Assembly: GCA_024223125.1 (NCBI GenBank)
Contig: JAAEOP010000947.1
Coordinates: forward strand, 1 to 21,592
Origin: Chloroflexota bacterium
Lineage (GTDB): Bacteria > Chloroflexota > Anaerolineae > Promineifilales > Promineifilaceae
DNA: 21,592 nt
Reading direction: 5' to 3'
Shown here: piece after piece, positions 1 to 7,295 of the stretch
Numbering within the stretch: position 1 is the first letter of the stretch
How the letters are laid out: each line of letters starts with the position of its first letter
Translations under genes and position numbers: made by a program
The notes under the pieces: model-generated
The model's database searches: none
What the model saw: only the letters and a program-made list of their open reading frames with translations
Told to the model about the DNA's origin: nothing

Positions 1-1464
1 GATGCGGCCGCTCGCCTGACCGACCTGACCGTCAGCGGCGCCAGCGGCTCGCCCACCCCATTCAGCTTCAGTTACGACGCCGATGATATGCTCACCCAGG
101 CCGGCGATCTGACCCTGAATTACGACGCCCAAACCGGCCTCATCAACGACACAACGCTGGACAATACAACAGATAGTTGGAGCTTCAACCCCTTCACCGA
201 ACTGAACAGCTACAGCGCCGCCTACAACAGCGCTGATGTTTTTGCCGTGCAGTACGGCCGTGATGATTTAGGACGCATCACCCAAAAAGTGGAAACCGTC
301 AGCGGCCAGACAGTCACTACCACGTACAGCTATGATGCGGCCGGCCGACTAGAAACAGAAACAGTAAATGGCAACAATATCGCCACGTACACCTATGACA
401 GCAACGGCAACCGTCTCAGCGACGGCACAAACAACGCTGCCTATGACGACCAGGACCGTCTGCTGCAATACGGCAGCGCCAGCTACAGCTACACCGCCAA
501 TGGCGAACTGCTCACCAAAACAGTTGGCGGCCAAACCACTGCTTACACCTATGATGTTCTGGGCAACCTTGTCGGCGTCACCCTGCCCAACAGCGACCAG
601 ATTACCTATCTGATTGACGGTGACAACCGGCGCATTGGTAAACTGGTGAACGGCACATTGGTACAGGGCTTCCTCTATCAGGACGGCTTGAATCCGGTAG
701 CCGAACTGGACGGTAACGGCGACATCGTCAGCCTGTTCATTTACGCCAGCCAGAGTAATGTGCCCGACTACATGATCAAAAACGGTATCAAATACCGTAT
801 TATCTCCGACCATTTGGGCAGCCCCCGTCTTATCATCAACAGCCAGACCGGGGTTGTTGCCCAGGAGATGCACTACACTGGCTTCGGTCAAGTCACCCAA
901 AACACAACCCCCAACTTCCAACCATTCGGCTTTGCCGGCGGCCTGTACGACACAGACACCAGCCTGGTTCGTTTTGGGGCACGGGATTATGATGCGGAGA
1001 ACGGCCGTTGGACAACGAAGGATCCGATCAAATTTGCAAGTTATAGTACTAACCATTACACATATCTCGGTTCTGAGCCGATAAACCATACTGATTTATC
1101 TGGACTGATTTGTGGAACTGGAGCCTGTGTAGCAGTTGGTATTGGAGCAGTAAGAGCAACACAAATTGGGTGGCGCATATATAACGCATATAAGGCAGGA
1201 CAGGCTGCGGCTTCTATTGCGAATTCACTCCCCAATATCAGTCCATCCGATGATGCATCAAGTGGTACACAAGGTTCAGAGGAACCAGGTTCATGCAGTG
1301 CTGATAATACTGAAGATTCTGAGAGTGGAGATGAAGGAGGAACTAGAGGGGGATCGCAACCAAATATCGGTGCAGGGCGTCCCAAATGGGAAGACATTCT
1401 GAGAAACGGACCAAAAAAAATAGGCCCTTCTACACCGGGCAAGGGAGGTAGTCGAGGCAGATAA
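1..1464 (+). CDS. RHS/YD-repeat protein, C-terminal part (5' end outside window)
   Basis: The frame is open from base 1, so the ATG at 88 is internal and the gene starts upstream of the window. YD repeats run through the first ~240 residues (for example YDSNGNRL, YDDQDRLL, YTYDVLGNL). They are followed by the RHS-associated core end: DHLGSPRL, then LVRFGARDYDAENGRW, then KDPI. RHS proteins form a large shell, usually secreted or surface-exposed, and release a variable C-terminal tip that is often a toxin. Here about 118 residues follow the core, with a Gly/Ala-rich hydrophobic stretch, a Ser/Glu/Asp-rich low-complexity part and a GRPKWEDIL-like end. I do not recognise a toxin fold. Base composition falls right after the KDPI box (near 1020-1030), typical of tip replacement. 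No obvious immunity gene follows. The family call is sure; toxin activity is not. Confidence 0.9.
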   Translation, partial: DAAARLTDLTVSGASGSPTPFSFSYDADDMLTQAGDLTLNYDAQTGLINDTTLDNTTDSWSFNPFTELNSYSAAYNSADVFAVQYGRDDLGRITQKVETVSGQTVTTTYSYDAAGRLETETVNGNNIATYTYDSNGNRLSDGTNNAAYDDQDRLLQYGSASYSYTANGELLTKTVGGQTTAYTYDVLGNLVGVTLPNSDQITYLIDGDNRRIGKLVNGTLVQGFLYQDGLNPVAELDGNGDIVSLFIYASQSNVPDYMIKNGIKYRIISDHLGSPRLIINSQTGVVAQEMHYTGFGQVTQNTTPNFQPFGFAGGLYDTDTSLVRFGARDYDAENGRWTTKDPIKFASYSTNHYTYLGSEPINHTDLSGLICGTGACVAVGIGAVRATQIGWRIYNAYKAGQAAASIANSLPNISPSDDASSGTQGSEEPGSCSADNTEDSESGDEGGTRGGSQPNIGAGRPKWEDILRNGPKKIGPSTPGKGGSRGR

Positions 1465-1554
1465 AAAGCACCATTTTTACTCTGGAGGGACACCGCGGTG
1501 TACAAATATTCTGTGTCTATGTTTCCTTGTTATAGGGGTGAACCTCATGATCAA

Positions 1555-1745
1555 GGGGTGGGGCACATGGGGTGTTGAACTGTAGAAACATGCTTGTTGT
1601 GGGTTGAACTATGTCGTATGGGTGTGGTTCATTTCAGTTAAACTAGAGGAGAGAGCATTCTCAAGTGCGACTGCGGTATCTGAGGATGCCTGCCCCTCCA
1701 ATTCATTTGAAACACACCCATATCGTATGCGGGGCCAACGGCCGT
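1555..1745 (+). repeat. Cassette repeat copy A (split)
   Basis: Bases 1555-1620 align with 2448-2518: both contain GTGTTGAA, then GTAGAAACAT, GCTTGTTGTGG, TTGAAC and TCGTATG in the same order. Bases 1709-1745 (CATATCGTATGCGGGGCCAACGGCCGT region) match the end of copy B at 2506-2533. About 90 bases that are absent from copy B separate the two parts. The bases beside the break, ATGGGTGTGGTTCATT and ATTCATTTGAAACACACCCAT, form an imperfect inverted pair, which looks like an insertion into an original full copy. Confidence 0.6.
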
Positions 1746-1767
1746 ACTAAAAAACAACGCCTTACAG

Positions 1768-1805
1768 AAATGGGTGATGGCATACCTTGTGCCATCACCC
1801 ATTTT
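1768..1805. terminator. Rho-independent-like hairpin, possibly bidirectional
   Basis: A perfect 15-bp stem, 1768-1782 against 1790-1804, has a 7-base loop. It has A residues on the left and ATTTT on the right, so it could end transcription in either direction. It lies downstream of the RHS gene and upstream of the first toxin-antitoxin promoter and would insulate one from the other. Confidence 0.7.
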
Positions 1806-1862
1806 GCAGGGTTATGGATCTCTGCTCATCCGTGACACTCCATTGACCATCTTCCTAGAAAA

Positions 1863-1889
1863 TTCTCTGGTATAATATTTCATAGAGAA
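1863..1889 (+). promoter_or_regulatory. Extended -10 promoter with inverted repeat, probable autoregulatory operator
   Basis: TATAAT at 1871-1876 is preceded by TGG, giving an extended -10 (TGnTATAAT). No good -35 is present at the usual distance; a TTGACC lies about 22 bases upstream. Inverted hexamers TTCTCT (1863-1868) and AGAGAA (1884-1889) flank the -10. This layout suits autorepression by the antitoxin of the module that starts at 1954. The promoter is well supported; its use as an operator is inferred. Confidence 0.6.
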
Positions 1890-1953
1890 CATCTTTCAGA
1901 AGAGGGTACTCCAAGAACCTGAAAAGTGTATTTATCTAAAAAGGAGCAATTTT

Positions 1954-2169
1954 ATGCAAACGGTTACTTTATTTGGAGAAGTGTTAGAAGCAGCCAATAA
2001 ATTACCTTTGGACGAGCAAGAATCTTTAATTGAGATTTTGCGCCGTCGTATTGCTGAACATCGCCGCATAGATTTAGCAAAAGATATTCAAGATGCAAGA
2101 CAAGAATTTCAAGCAGGACAAGTTAAAGTTGCAACTCCCGATGAGATAATGGCTGAAATTCTGTCATGA
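1954..2169 (+). CDS. Type II antitoxin (partner of RelE/YafQ-like toxin)
   Basis: A 71-residue acidic/basic protein of antitoxin size. An AAGGAG ribosome site at 1941-1946 supports the ATG at 1954. The N-terminal half (VLEAANKLPLDEQESLIEIL) reads as an amphipathic helical dimerisation/DNA-binding region. The C-terminal half (QDARQEFQAGQVKVATPDEI) is the kind of extended tail that wraps around a toxin. The stop overlaps the next start by 4 bases (ATGA), the usual translational coupling that keeps antitoxin in excess. Family: small antitoxins found with RelE/StbE-type toxins; I cannot name a narrower family. An inverted repeat over the promoter suggests autoregulation. Confidence 0.8.
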   Translation: MQTVTLFGEVLEAANKLPLDEQESLIEILRRRIAEHRRIDLAKDIQDARQEFQAGQVKVATPDEIMAEILS

Positions 2170-2447
2170 AACGAAAGTTACTCAAGACAAATGTTTTTAT
2201 CCGGTCAGCAAAACGAATTATCAAAAAAAGACCACAACTAGCCCCAAATCTCCAGTCAACCTTAGACTTAATGGCTGAAGATGTTTTTCACCCCCGTCTA
2301 AAAACACACAAACTTAAAGGCAGGTTAGCCGATTCTTGGGCGTGCAGCGTTGGCTATGATTTACGTATCATATTTGAATTTGTGCAACATGAGGGGGATG
2401 AAGCTATTTTGTTAGAAACAATAGGAACCCATGACGAAGTATATTAA
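2166..2447 (+). CDS. RelE/ParE superfamily toxin, YafQ-like mRNA interferase
   Basis: A 93-residue basic protein. The order of motifs fits RelE/YafQ toxins: an N-terminal FIRSAKRIIKK helix, then HKLKGRLADSWACSVGYDLRI, where the strand with Lys/Arg and the YDLRIIFEF strand form the core, and a C-terminal ILLETIGTHDEVY strand with the His and Tyr at the position typical of catalytic or RNA-binding residues in YafQ. Such proteins cleave mRNA on the ribosome; gyrase-acting ParE relatives share the fold, so the target is not certain. The start overlaps the antitoxin stop by 4 bases. Cassette repeat copy B starts directly after the stop codon. Confidence 0.85.
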   Translation: MKRKLLKTNVFIRSAKRIIKKRPQLAPNLQSTLDLMAEDVFHPRLKTHKLKGRLADSWACSVGYDLRIIFEFVQHEGDEAILLETIGTHDEVY

Positions 2448-2534
2448 GTGGAGGGGCGCATGGAGTGTTGAATAGTAGAAACATAACACGCTTGTTGTGG
2501 ATTGAACACTATCGTATGCGGCGCCAACGGCCGC
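2448..2534 (+). repeat. Cassette repeat copy B
   Basis: This copy starts at the base after the toxin stop codon. It shares with copy A the ordered blocks GTGTTGAA, TAGTAGAAACAT, GCTTGTTGTGG, TTGAAC and TCGTATGCGG, and ends GCCAACGGCCG. Inside it GTGTTGAAT (2466-2474) and ATTGAACAC (2491-2499) are inverted with one mismatch, so a small hairpin is possible. GTTGAAT fits the GTTRRRY end of integron attC sites, but the opposite box does not fit RYYYAAC exactly. Confidence 0.6.
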
Positions 2535-2619
2535 TCCCCCTTCCACCCTTCATTTTTTGTTGTGTTGGGGACGGCCGCTTAAAGAGCCGCTTGTTTTGGG
2601 GATGATAGAATACGTGGTA

Positions 2620-2649
2620 TTGGAATGACAGACGGCAGGATGATATAAT
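2620..2649 (+). promoter_or_regulatory. Promoter of the BrnT/BrnA-like module
   Basis: TTGGAA at 2620-2625 and TATAAT at 2644-2649 are 18 bases apart, close to the sigma-70-type consensus. The TTG start at 2683 lies about 33 bases downstream of the -10, leaving room for a short leader with GGAG at 2673-2676. Confidence 0.6.
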
Positions 2650-2682
2650 TCATAAAATTGGACTTGAATAATGGAGTAGCTT

Positions 2683-2970
2683 TTGAAAATCAATCGCCTC
2701 ATTTGGCTAGACCAATACCTGATAAAAATCGAGGTTAAACATAGTGTTTATCAGGATGAAGTACGAGAAGTTCTCTCCAGTAACCCACGTATCCGCCGTG
2801 TTGGTAAAGGCAAACATCGCCGAGGAGAACACCTGTATGCAGCCTATGGTCAAACCCAAGAAGGGCGTTATTTGACCATCTTCTTTATCCGCAAACCAGG
2901 AAACGAAGCCCTGATTATCAGCGCCCGGAATATGGACAATAAGGAGCGCAAACAATATGGACGCAAATAA
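2683..2970 (+). CDS. BrnT-like ribonuclease toxin
   Basis: A 95-residue protein with a TTG start supported by GGAG at 2673-2676, 6 bases upstream. It has the order typical of BrnT/DUF4258 toxins: VKHSVYQDEVREVLSSNPRI near the N-terminus, RGEHLYAAYGQTQEGRYLTIFF in the middle and the diagnostic end IISARNMDNKERKQY, which corresponds to the ISAR...ERK(x)Y signature. BrnT is a RelE-fold ribonuclease toxin, usually encoded before its antitoxin BrnA, as here. The antitoxin start lies 14 bases inside this gene's end. Neighbouring modules and the repeat pattern suggest a mobile or cassette-like origin. Confidence 0.85.
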   Translation: MKINRLIWLDQYLIKIEVKHSVYQDEVREVLSSNPRIRRVGKGKHRRGEHLYAAYGQTQEGRYLTIFFIRKPGNEALIISARNMDNKERKQYGRK

Positions 2971-3247
2971 GCAAACTCGTGACCCTATGCCTGATGAAAC
3001 AGCCACTATTGAGGAAATCATTGCCTTTTGGGATACGCACAGTACAGCAGATTATGAAGACGAAATGGAGGATGTCCATTTTGAAATAGATATTCGAGAG
3101 GAAATCTATGTTATCAGGTTGGTCCCGGAGTTAGCCAGTATGATTGGGCGCAAGGCCAAAGCGAGGGGGGTCACAACAGAAACATTGGTTAACCTATGGC
3201 TTGCTGAAAAAGTGGGAATGTCAACTTCAATGGCACAAGCTGCATAG
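2957..3247 (+). CDS. BrnA/CopG-like antitoxin
   Basis: A 96-residue acidic protein. The start overlaps the toxin by 14 bases, and AAGGAG at 2940-2945 lies upstream of the ATG. The N-terminal PDETATIEEIIAFWDTHSTADYEDEM block is a common toxin-binding segment of CopG-type antitoxins. The C-terminal half (EIYVIRLVPELASMIGRKAKARGVTTETLVNLWLAEK) has the strand-helix-helix pattern of a ribbon-helix-helix DNA-binding domain. It should neutralise the BrnT-like toxin and repress the shared promoter. Cassette repeat copy C follows the stop directly. Confidence 0.8.
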   Translation: MDANKQTRDPMPDETATIEEIIAFWDTHSTADYEDEMEDVHFEIDIREEIYVIRLVPELASMIGRKAKARGVTTETLVNLWLAEKVGMSTSMAQAA

Positions 3248-3308
3248 TCAATAATAGAAACAGTTTTACGCTGAACTGAACCACATTACGCGCTGTATTA
3301 ACGGCCGT
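3247..3308 (+). repeat. Cassette repeat copy C (degenerate)
   Basis: This copy begins at the end of the antitoxin gene. It keeps AATAATAGAAACA (copy B has AATAGTAGAAACA), then an ACGCT block, CTGAACC, ATTACGCGC and a final AACGGCCGT. The similarity to copy B is weaker than that between A and B, but the order of blocks and the position just after a module are the same. Confidence 0.45.
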
Positions 3309-3325
3309 AATCCTGTCAATATTCC

Positions 3326-6300
3326 CTATTCTGGTTTGACGGCCCGGTTAGCCGGCAACGGCCGTTCCACTTTCTTCACCGATTCACTTTCCAATTCCGC
3401 CAGCACAATTTCGACCGCTTTCTCCAGTTGGGGATCGCGTCCGGCCATCACCAGCTTGGGCGTCATTTCGATTTCCACATCGGGGGCGACCCCTTCATTT
3501 TCCACTTCCCATTCCCCATCGGGGCTGAAGATGGCTAATCGGGGCGCAGTAATCATGCCGCCGTCCATCAATACGGGATTGTCATAGATACCCACCAGCC
3601 CACCCCAGGTGCGTTTGCCCACCAGTTTACCCAAACCGCGCCGCCGGAAGAACAGCGGCATGGCATCGCCGCCAGAACCGGCATATTCGTTGATGATCAT
3701 TACTTTGGGGCCGAAGATGGAAGCGTTGGGCGTAGAAAAAATCTGGCCTTCGCGGGTGGCCCAATAACTGAGCAGCGGCCGATCCAACAAATCAATCACA
3801 TAATCGGCCACAGAACCGCCGCCGTTAAAGCGTTCATCCAGCACCACCGCTTCTTTGTTGAGCTGGGAGAAGTAGTAGCGGTTGAAGGAGGCGTACCCTT
3901 CCAGAGCGGTATTGGCCATGTAGACGTAGGCCACACGGCCGTTACTCATTTCGTCTACTTTTTGGCGGTTTTCTTCTACCCATGACCAGTGGCGCAATAT
4001 AGTTTCGCTGCTGAGGGGGATGACGGTGACGTTACGGCCGTCGGCCGGATCCGTCGTGGGGCTGATGAGCAGTTCTGTCTGCCGTTTGGCTGTTTTTTCA
4101 AAGAGACTGTAAAGATTGGTAGGGGCGCGGAGGGGACGGCCGTTGACTGCTAAAATATATTCTCCCTCGGCTACATTGACGCCCGGTTCAGTTAAAGGCG
4201 CTCGTAGTTCAGGATGCCAATTCAGGCCGGCGTAAATGCGTTGGATGCGATAATAGCCATCCACAATCTCATAATCCGCACCTAGCAGACCACCGGGTAC
4301 ATGGGCGGGCGTAGGTATATCGCCCAGTGCCACATAGGCATGGCCGACCGTTAATTCACCCAACAATTCGGCAAAGATAAAGTTCAAATCTTGACGATGG
4401 CCGACGTGGGCTAGAAACGGCCGATAACGTTCACACATCCCCTCCCAATCCACCCCGTGCATGTGGGCGTCGTAGAAAAAGTCGCGCTGAATACGGCCGG
4501 TTTCATTGTACATTTGCTCCCATTCCGCTTTGGGGTCTACATACGCTTCCATCTGGCGCAGGTTGAATTTGTCACGGCCGTTGTCCTTCTTTTTATCGGT
4601 CGCCATAATAGTGTATTCACCCCGTTTTTTGCCCTGGTAGAGCAGCTTCTTGCCATCGGCGCTAATCCAATAAGCCCGAATACCAGACAAGAAAACCTCG
4701 CTTTTCCGCTCTTTTAGGTCAAACGTATGCAGGGTAGACAAGGGCACATTATCTTGTTCCACATAGTCTCGCCATCCTTCCAGATAAAACAACTTATCTT
4801 CGGCCGTTTGCAAAGAGAGGTAGTTGCGGGCGGGCACAGGCAAAGGCACAATGCGCTGCGCCAATCCTTCCAGATCAATTTGTACTGTGACCGGTTCATC
4901 CTTTTTCTTCTTCTCGTTGTTGTTTCCGTTGTCCTCTTCGTCATTCTCTTTTTCTTTTTTGTCTGGTTCATCGTCGCTTTCAGGGGCCAGCGGTGAGGGA
5001 TCGTCTTTGTTGAGGACGGCGACGTAGAGGCTGCTTTGTATCGGCCGTTCGTAAGAAGACATATCCAGCCAACCCGTGTTTAAGCCAAAATTAGCACTGG
5101 CGGCAAAGAATAGATGCTTCCCATCGCGGCTAAAACAGGCGTAGGTGGCGTCGCTCAGACCATCGGTGATTTGATGTGTTTCGCCGCTGGCACAATCATA
5201 CAAAAACAGGGCGCGGATGTGGGTTTCCAGCCGTTTGGTGTAGGCAATCCATTGGCTGTCTGGCGACCAAACCGGGTTGAGGCTGCGTTCTGGATGGTCG
5301 TAAGTGTCGCTGCCAATATGAATTGACTCCCTGTCTTTTATGTCAATGTAGTAAAGGTTGAGGGCTTTATCGGTGTAGGCGATTTTTTGGCTGTCCGGCG
5401 ACCAGACGGGTGAATAGAAAAATGATTTTTTACCCAGGGGGATGAACGCTTTCTCTTTCAGTCCGGTCTGGTCAGACAAGACCAGTTCGTATTCTCCGTT
5501 GGCGTCTGAGAAGTAGGCGATGGCACGGCCGTTAGGCGACCAGGCCGGGTATCGTTCATGAGCGTCTGGGGTGCGGGTCAGGTTGCGGATGTCTCCTTTT
5601 TTCATGGGCACGGTAAAGATGTCGCCTCGCGCTTCAAAAACAGCCCGCACCCCAGTTGGTGAAATGCCAGCATTACGAATGTACCGGGCCGCTTTTTTGT
5701 AATGGGGACGTGTATGGGGCAAATCGGCGGCAATGTGAATGGGCAAGGGATGGCTTTCATTTTGCGCCGGATCGTAAATGTGGATGCGGCCGCCTTGCTC
5801 ATAAGCCAGTACGCCAGCTCCGGCCGTTAGGGAACGAATGTCAAAGTCATCATGATGGGTCAGTTGAGTCACTTCTTGGGTGTTGGTGTCATAGCTAAAC
5901 AGGTTCATCGTGCGCTGCCGGTCTGACAAGAAGTAGATGGTCTCATCCAGCCAGCAGGGGAAGGTGTCGCTGGCGTTAACATGGGGGATTTCGATGTGAT
6001 CAAAAGTCGCCAAATCCAACACCCAAATGGGCACGGTTTGGCCGCCGCGATACTGTTTCCAGGACCAGAATGGTTCGGGGATGGTCGTATAAGCAATATG
6101 GCTGCCATCTGGGGAATAGACGCCGCGTTCGGCCATGGGCATGGGAAGGGGCTGCGGAAAACCGCCAGCTAAGGAGACGGAATAAAGTCGCCGGTAACGC
6201 AGAGTAGGCGCATCCCGCGAGGTGGCGAATAAAATGTGTTGTCCGTCGGCCGTCCAGCCGCGCATCCAATCTTCACCGGGATGAAAAGTCAGCCGCTGCG

Positions 6301-6553
6301 GCGAGCCACCCTGAATGCTGATGACGTAGATGCTACTGTTGCCATCATAATTGCCAGAGAAGGCAATCCATTGACCGTCTGGCGAGAACATAGGGGTGGA
6401 TTTGAATCCTTTTTGGGCGGTCAGACGGTGAGGGTAACGGCCGTCGCGCTCGGCAAGCCAAATGTCGCTGGCATACAAAAAAGCGATGTGGTCGGCGCTG
6501 ACGGTGGGTTGTTTGAGCAGAAGTGTTTCTGGGTGAGGTTCTGGCTTTTTCAT
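3326..6553 (-). CDS. Tricorn protease homologue (peptidase S41B)
   Basis: A 1075-residue protein, full length for the tricorn family. The N-terminal half holds WD40-like/TolB-type beta-propeller repeats (FSPDGQWIAFSG, WSPNGRAIAYFS, WSPDSQWIAYT). A Lys/Glu/Asp-rich low-complexity linker follows at about residues 522-553. Next come the tricorn core, a PDZ-like segment (EGEYILAVNGRPL) and the tail-specific protease domain. Predicted catalytic residues are His738 (in GELTVGHAY), Ser960 (in NEYAGSGGD) and Glu1020 (in NEGVAPD), close to His746/Ser965/Glu1023 of the Thermoplasma enzyme as I recall it. No signal peptide is seen, so a cytoplasmic role in degrading oligopeptides left by larger proteases is likely. 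An AAGGA lies 12 bases before the ATG, which is long. It follows ruvA on the same strand after a hairpin repeat, so cotranscription is uncertain. Confidence 0.93.
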   Translation of the reverse strand: MKKPEPHPETLLLKQPTVSADHIAFLYASDIWLAERDGRYPHRLTAQKGFKSTPMFSPDGQWIAFSGNYDGNSSIYVISIQGGSPQRLTFHPGEDWMRGWTADGQHILFATSRDAPTLRYRRLYSVSLAGGFPQPLPMPMAERGVYSPDGSHIAYTTIPEPFWSWKQYRGGQTVPIWVLDLATFDHIEIPHVNASDTFPCWLDETIYFLSDRQRTMNLFSYDTNTQEVTQLTHHDDFDIRSLTAGAGVLAYEQGGRIHIYDPAQNESHPLPIHIAADLPHTRPHYKKAARYIRNAGISPTGVRAVFEARGDIFTVPMKKGDIRNLTRTPDAHERYPAWSPNGRAIAYFSDANGEYELVLSDQTGLKEKAFIPLGKKSFFYSPVWSPDSQKIAYTDKALNLYYIDIKDRESIHIGSDTYDHPERSLNPVWSPDSQWIAYTKRLETHIRALFLYDCASGETHQITDGLSDATYACFSRDGKHLFFAASANFGLNTGWLDMSSYERPIQSSLYVAVLNKDDPSPLAPESDDEPDKKEKENDEEDNGNNNEKKKKDEPVTVQIDLEGLAQRIVPLPVPARNYLSLQTAEDKLFYLEGWRDYVEQDNVPLSTLHTFDLKERKSEVFLSGIRAYWISADGKKLLYQGKKRGEYTIMATDKKKDNGRDKFNLRQMEAYVDPKAEWEQMYNETGRIQRDFFYDAHMHGVDWEGMCERYRPFLAHVGHRQDLNFIFAELLGELTVGHAYVALGDIPTPAHVPGGLLGADYEIVDGYYRIQRIYAGLNWHPELRAPLTEPGVNVAEGEYILAVNGRPLRAPTNLYSLFEKTAKRQTELLISPTTDPADGRNVTVIPLSSETILRHWSWVEENRQKVDEMSNGRVAYVYMANTALEGYASFNRYYFSQLNKEAVVLDERFNGGGSVADYVIDLLDRPLLSYWATREGQIFSTPNASIFGPKVMIINEYAGSGGDAMPLFFRRRGLGKLVGKRTWGGLVGIYDNPVLMDGGMITAPRLAIFSPDGEWEVENEGVAPDVEIEMTPKLVMAGRDPQLEKAVEIVLAELESESVKKVERPLPANRAVKPE

Positions 6554-6575
6554 TGAGTGGGTAATTCCTTAATGA

Positions 6576-6624
6576 AGATTGGAGATTGAGAGATTAGGAG
6601 ATTCAATCTCTCAATCTCCAATCT
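6576..6624. repeat. GAGATTGG-family hairpin repeat between ruvA and the tricorn gene
   Basis: Arms 6576-6595 and 6605-6624 are perfect 20-bp complements with a 9-base loop. They are built from repeats of the unit GAGATT/AATCTC. The element may work as a transcription barrier or mRNA-stabilising hairpin at the end of ruvA; no T-tract follows on the minus strand, so a classical terminator is unlikely. The same family occurs at 7242-7294 and inside a coding region at 19699-19793. Confidence 0.85.
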
Positions 6625-6659
6625 CTCAATCTCCCAATTTTCTTTCATGACGATAAGTA

Positions 6660-7241
6660 TTAGCTCTGGTCAAGATATTGCAGAGCAAGCTGGACACGTT
6701 CGTCTACGGTTGTGACTTCGCGGGGGAGGTGTTGCAGCGCTGATTGGGCTTCGACAATACTGAAACCCAGCCCGGTGAGGAAATCTATTACATCGGTGTC
6801 TACATCACTAACCAAAGGCACGGCCATAGTGACCTGGGTCAAATCCAATTTATCGCGTAGTTGGAACATGAGGCGTTCGGCCGTCTTTTTGCCAATTCCG
6901 GGGACGCGCTGGAGAACGGCCGTTTCTTCCCGTATAATAGCGCTCTTCAACAGTTCCGGGCTGAGAGTAGACAAAATGGCCAGCCCCACCTTTGGCCCCA
7001 CGCCACTGACGCCCAACAGTACCTCAAACAACTGCAAATCCTCTAATGTCTCAAAACCATACAGCGACAGTTCTTGCTCCCGTACAATCAAATGGGTGTG
7101 TAAATAAAGGGAACGGCCGACGCCCCCCACATCTTCCAATACCGTGCGCGGCACAGACACCCGCACCCCCACGCCACCCACAGCGATAACAAGGGCATCT
7201 TTTTCGATTCGTTGGATGGAGCCGGAGATGGAAGCAATCAT
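6660..7241 (-). CDS. ruvA: Holliday junction branch migration protein RuvA
   Basis: A 193-residue protein, standard length for RuvA. Domain I (residues 1-63) is the OB fold beginning MIASISGSIQRI. Domain II has the two helix-hairpin-helix motifs (GVSGVGPKVGLAIL and RVPGIGKKTAERL) that contact junction DNA. The C-terminal domain that binds RuvB contains FLTGLGFSIVEAQSAL. RuvA tetramers clamp the Holliday junction and load the RuvB motor; ruvB is not in this window. The gene follows ruvC with a 54-base gap filled by a hairpin repeat that touches the start codon, so no Shine-Dalgarno sequence is visible (the leader reads CAATCTC before ATG). Confidence 0.97.
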   Translation of the reverse strand: MIASISGSIQRIEKDALVIAVGGVGVRVSVPRTVLEDVGGVGRSLYLHTHLIVREQELSLYGFETLEDLQLFEVLLGVSGVGPKVGLAILSTLSPELLKSAIIREETAVLQRVPGIGKKTAERLMFQLRDKLDLTQVTMAVPLVSDVDTDVIDFLTGLGFSIVEAQSALQHLPREVTTVDERVQLALQYLDQS

Positions 7242-7294
7242 GAGATTGGGGATTAGAGATTGGAGATTAGCGAGAGAATCTCCAATCTCTAATC
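7242..7294. repeat. GAGATTGG-family hairpin repeat between ruvC and ruvA
   Basis: Arms 7251-7268 and 7277-7294 are perfect 18-bp complements with an 8-base loop. The 27 bases 7242-7268 are identical to 19699-19725, which lie inside a coding sequence. The element fills nearly the whole ruvC-ruvA gap. Confidence 0.85.
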
Positions 7295-7295
7295 G

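Larger units (their letters stand above)
1465..1953. other. Intergenic stretch after the RHS gene
   Basis: This 489-base region has no convincing gene. It holds a split copy of the cassette repeat (1555-1620 and 1709-1745), a strong 15-bp hairpin (1768-1804) and the promoter/operator region of the following toxin-antitoxin pair (1863-1889). The sequence TAGGGGTGAACCTCATGATC near 1532 resembles a short palindromic repeat type common in large bacterial genomes, but I cannot confirm that from this window. Confidence 0.6.

Noticed and set aside
349..1089. Long open frame on the minus strand opposite the RHS gene (246 codons)
   Set aside because: It is a shadow of GC-rich RHS coding sequence on the plus strand; no family match, no ribosome site, and the plus-strand protein has clear RHS motifs.
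2448..2534. Definite integron attC site
   Set aside because: Only one end fits the GTTRRRY box, the opposite box has a mismatch to RYYYAAC, and no integrase is in the window. Kept only as a repeat and as a hypothesis.
3326..6553. Archaeal origin of the whole segment because of the tricorn protease
   Set aside because: Tricorn homologues are common in bacteria, and yebC, ruvC, ruvA, RHS and GH1 genes point to a bacterium.
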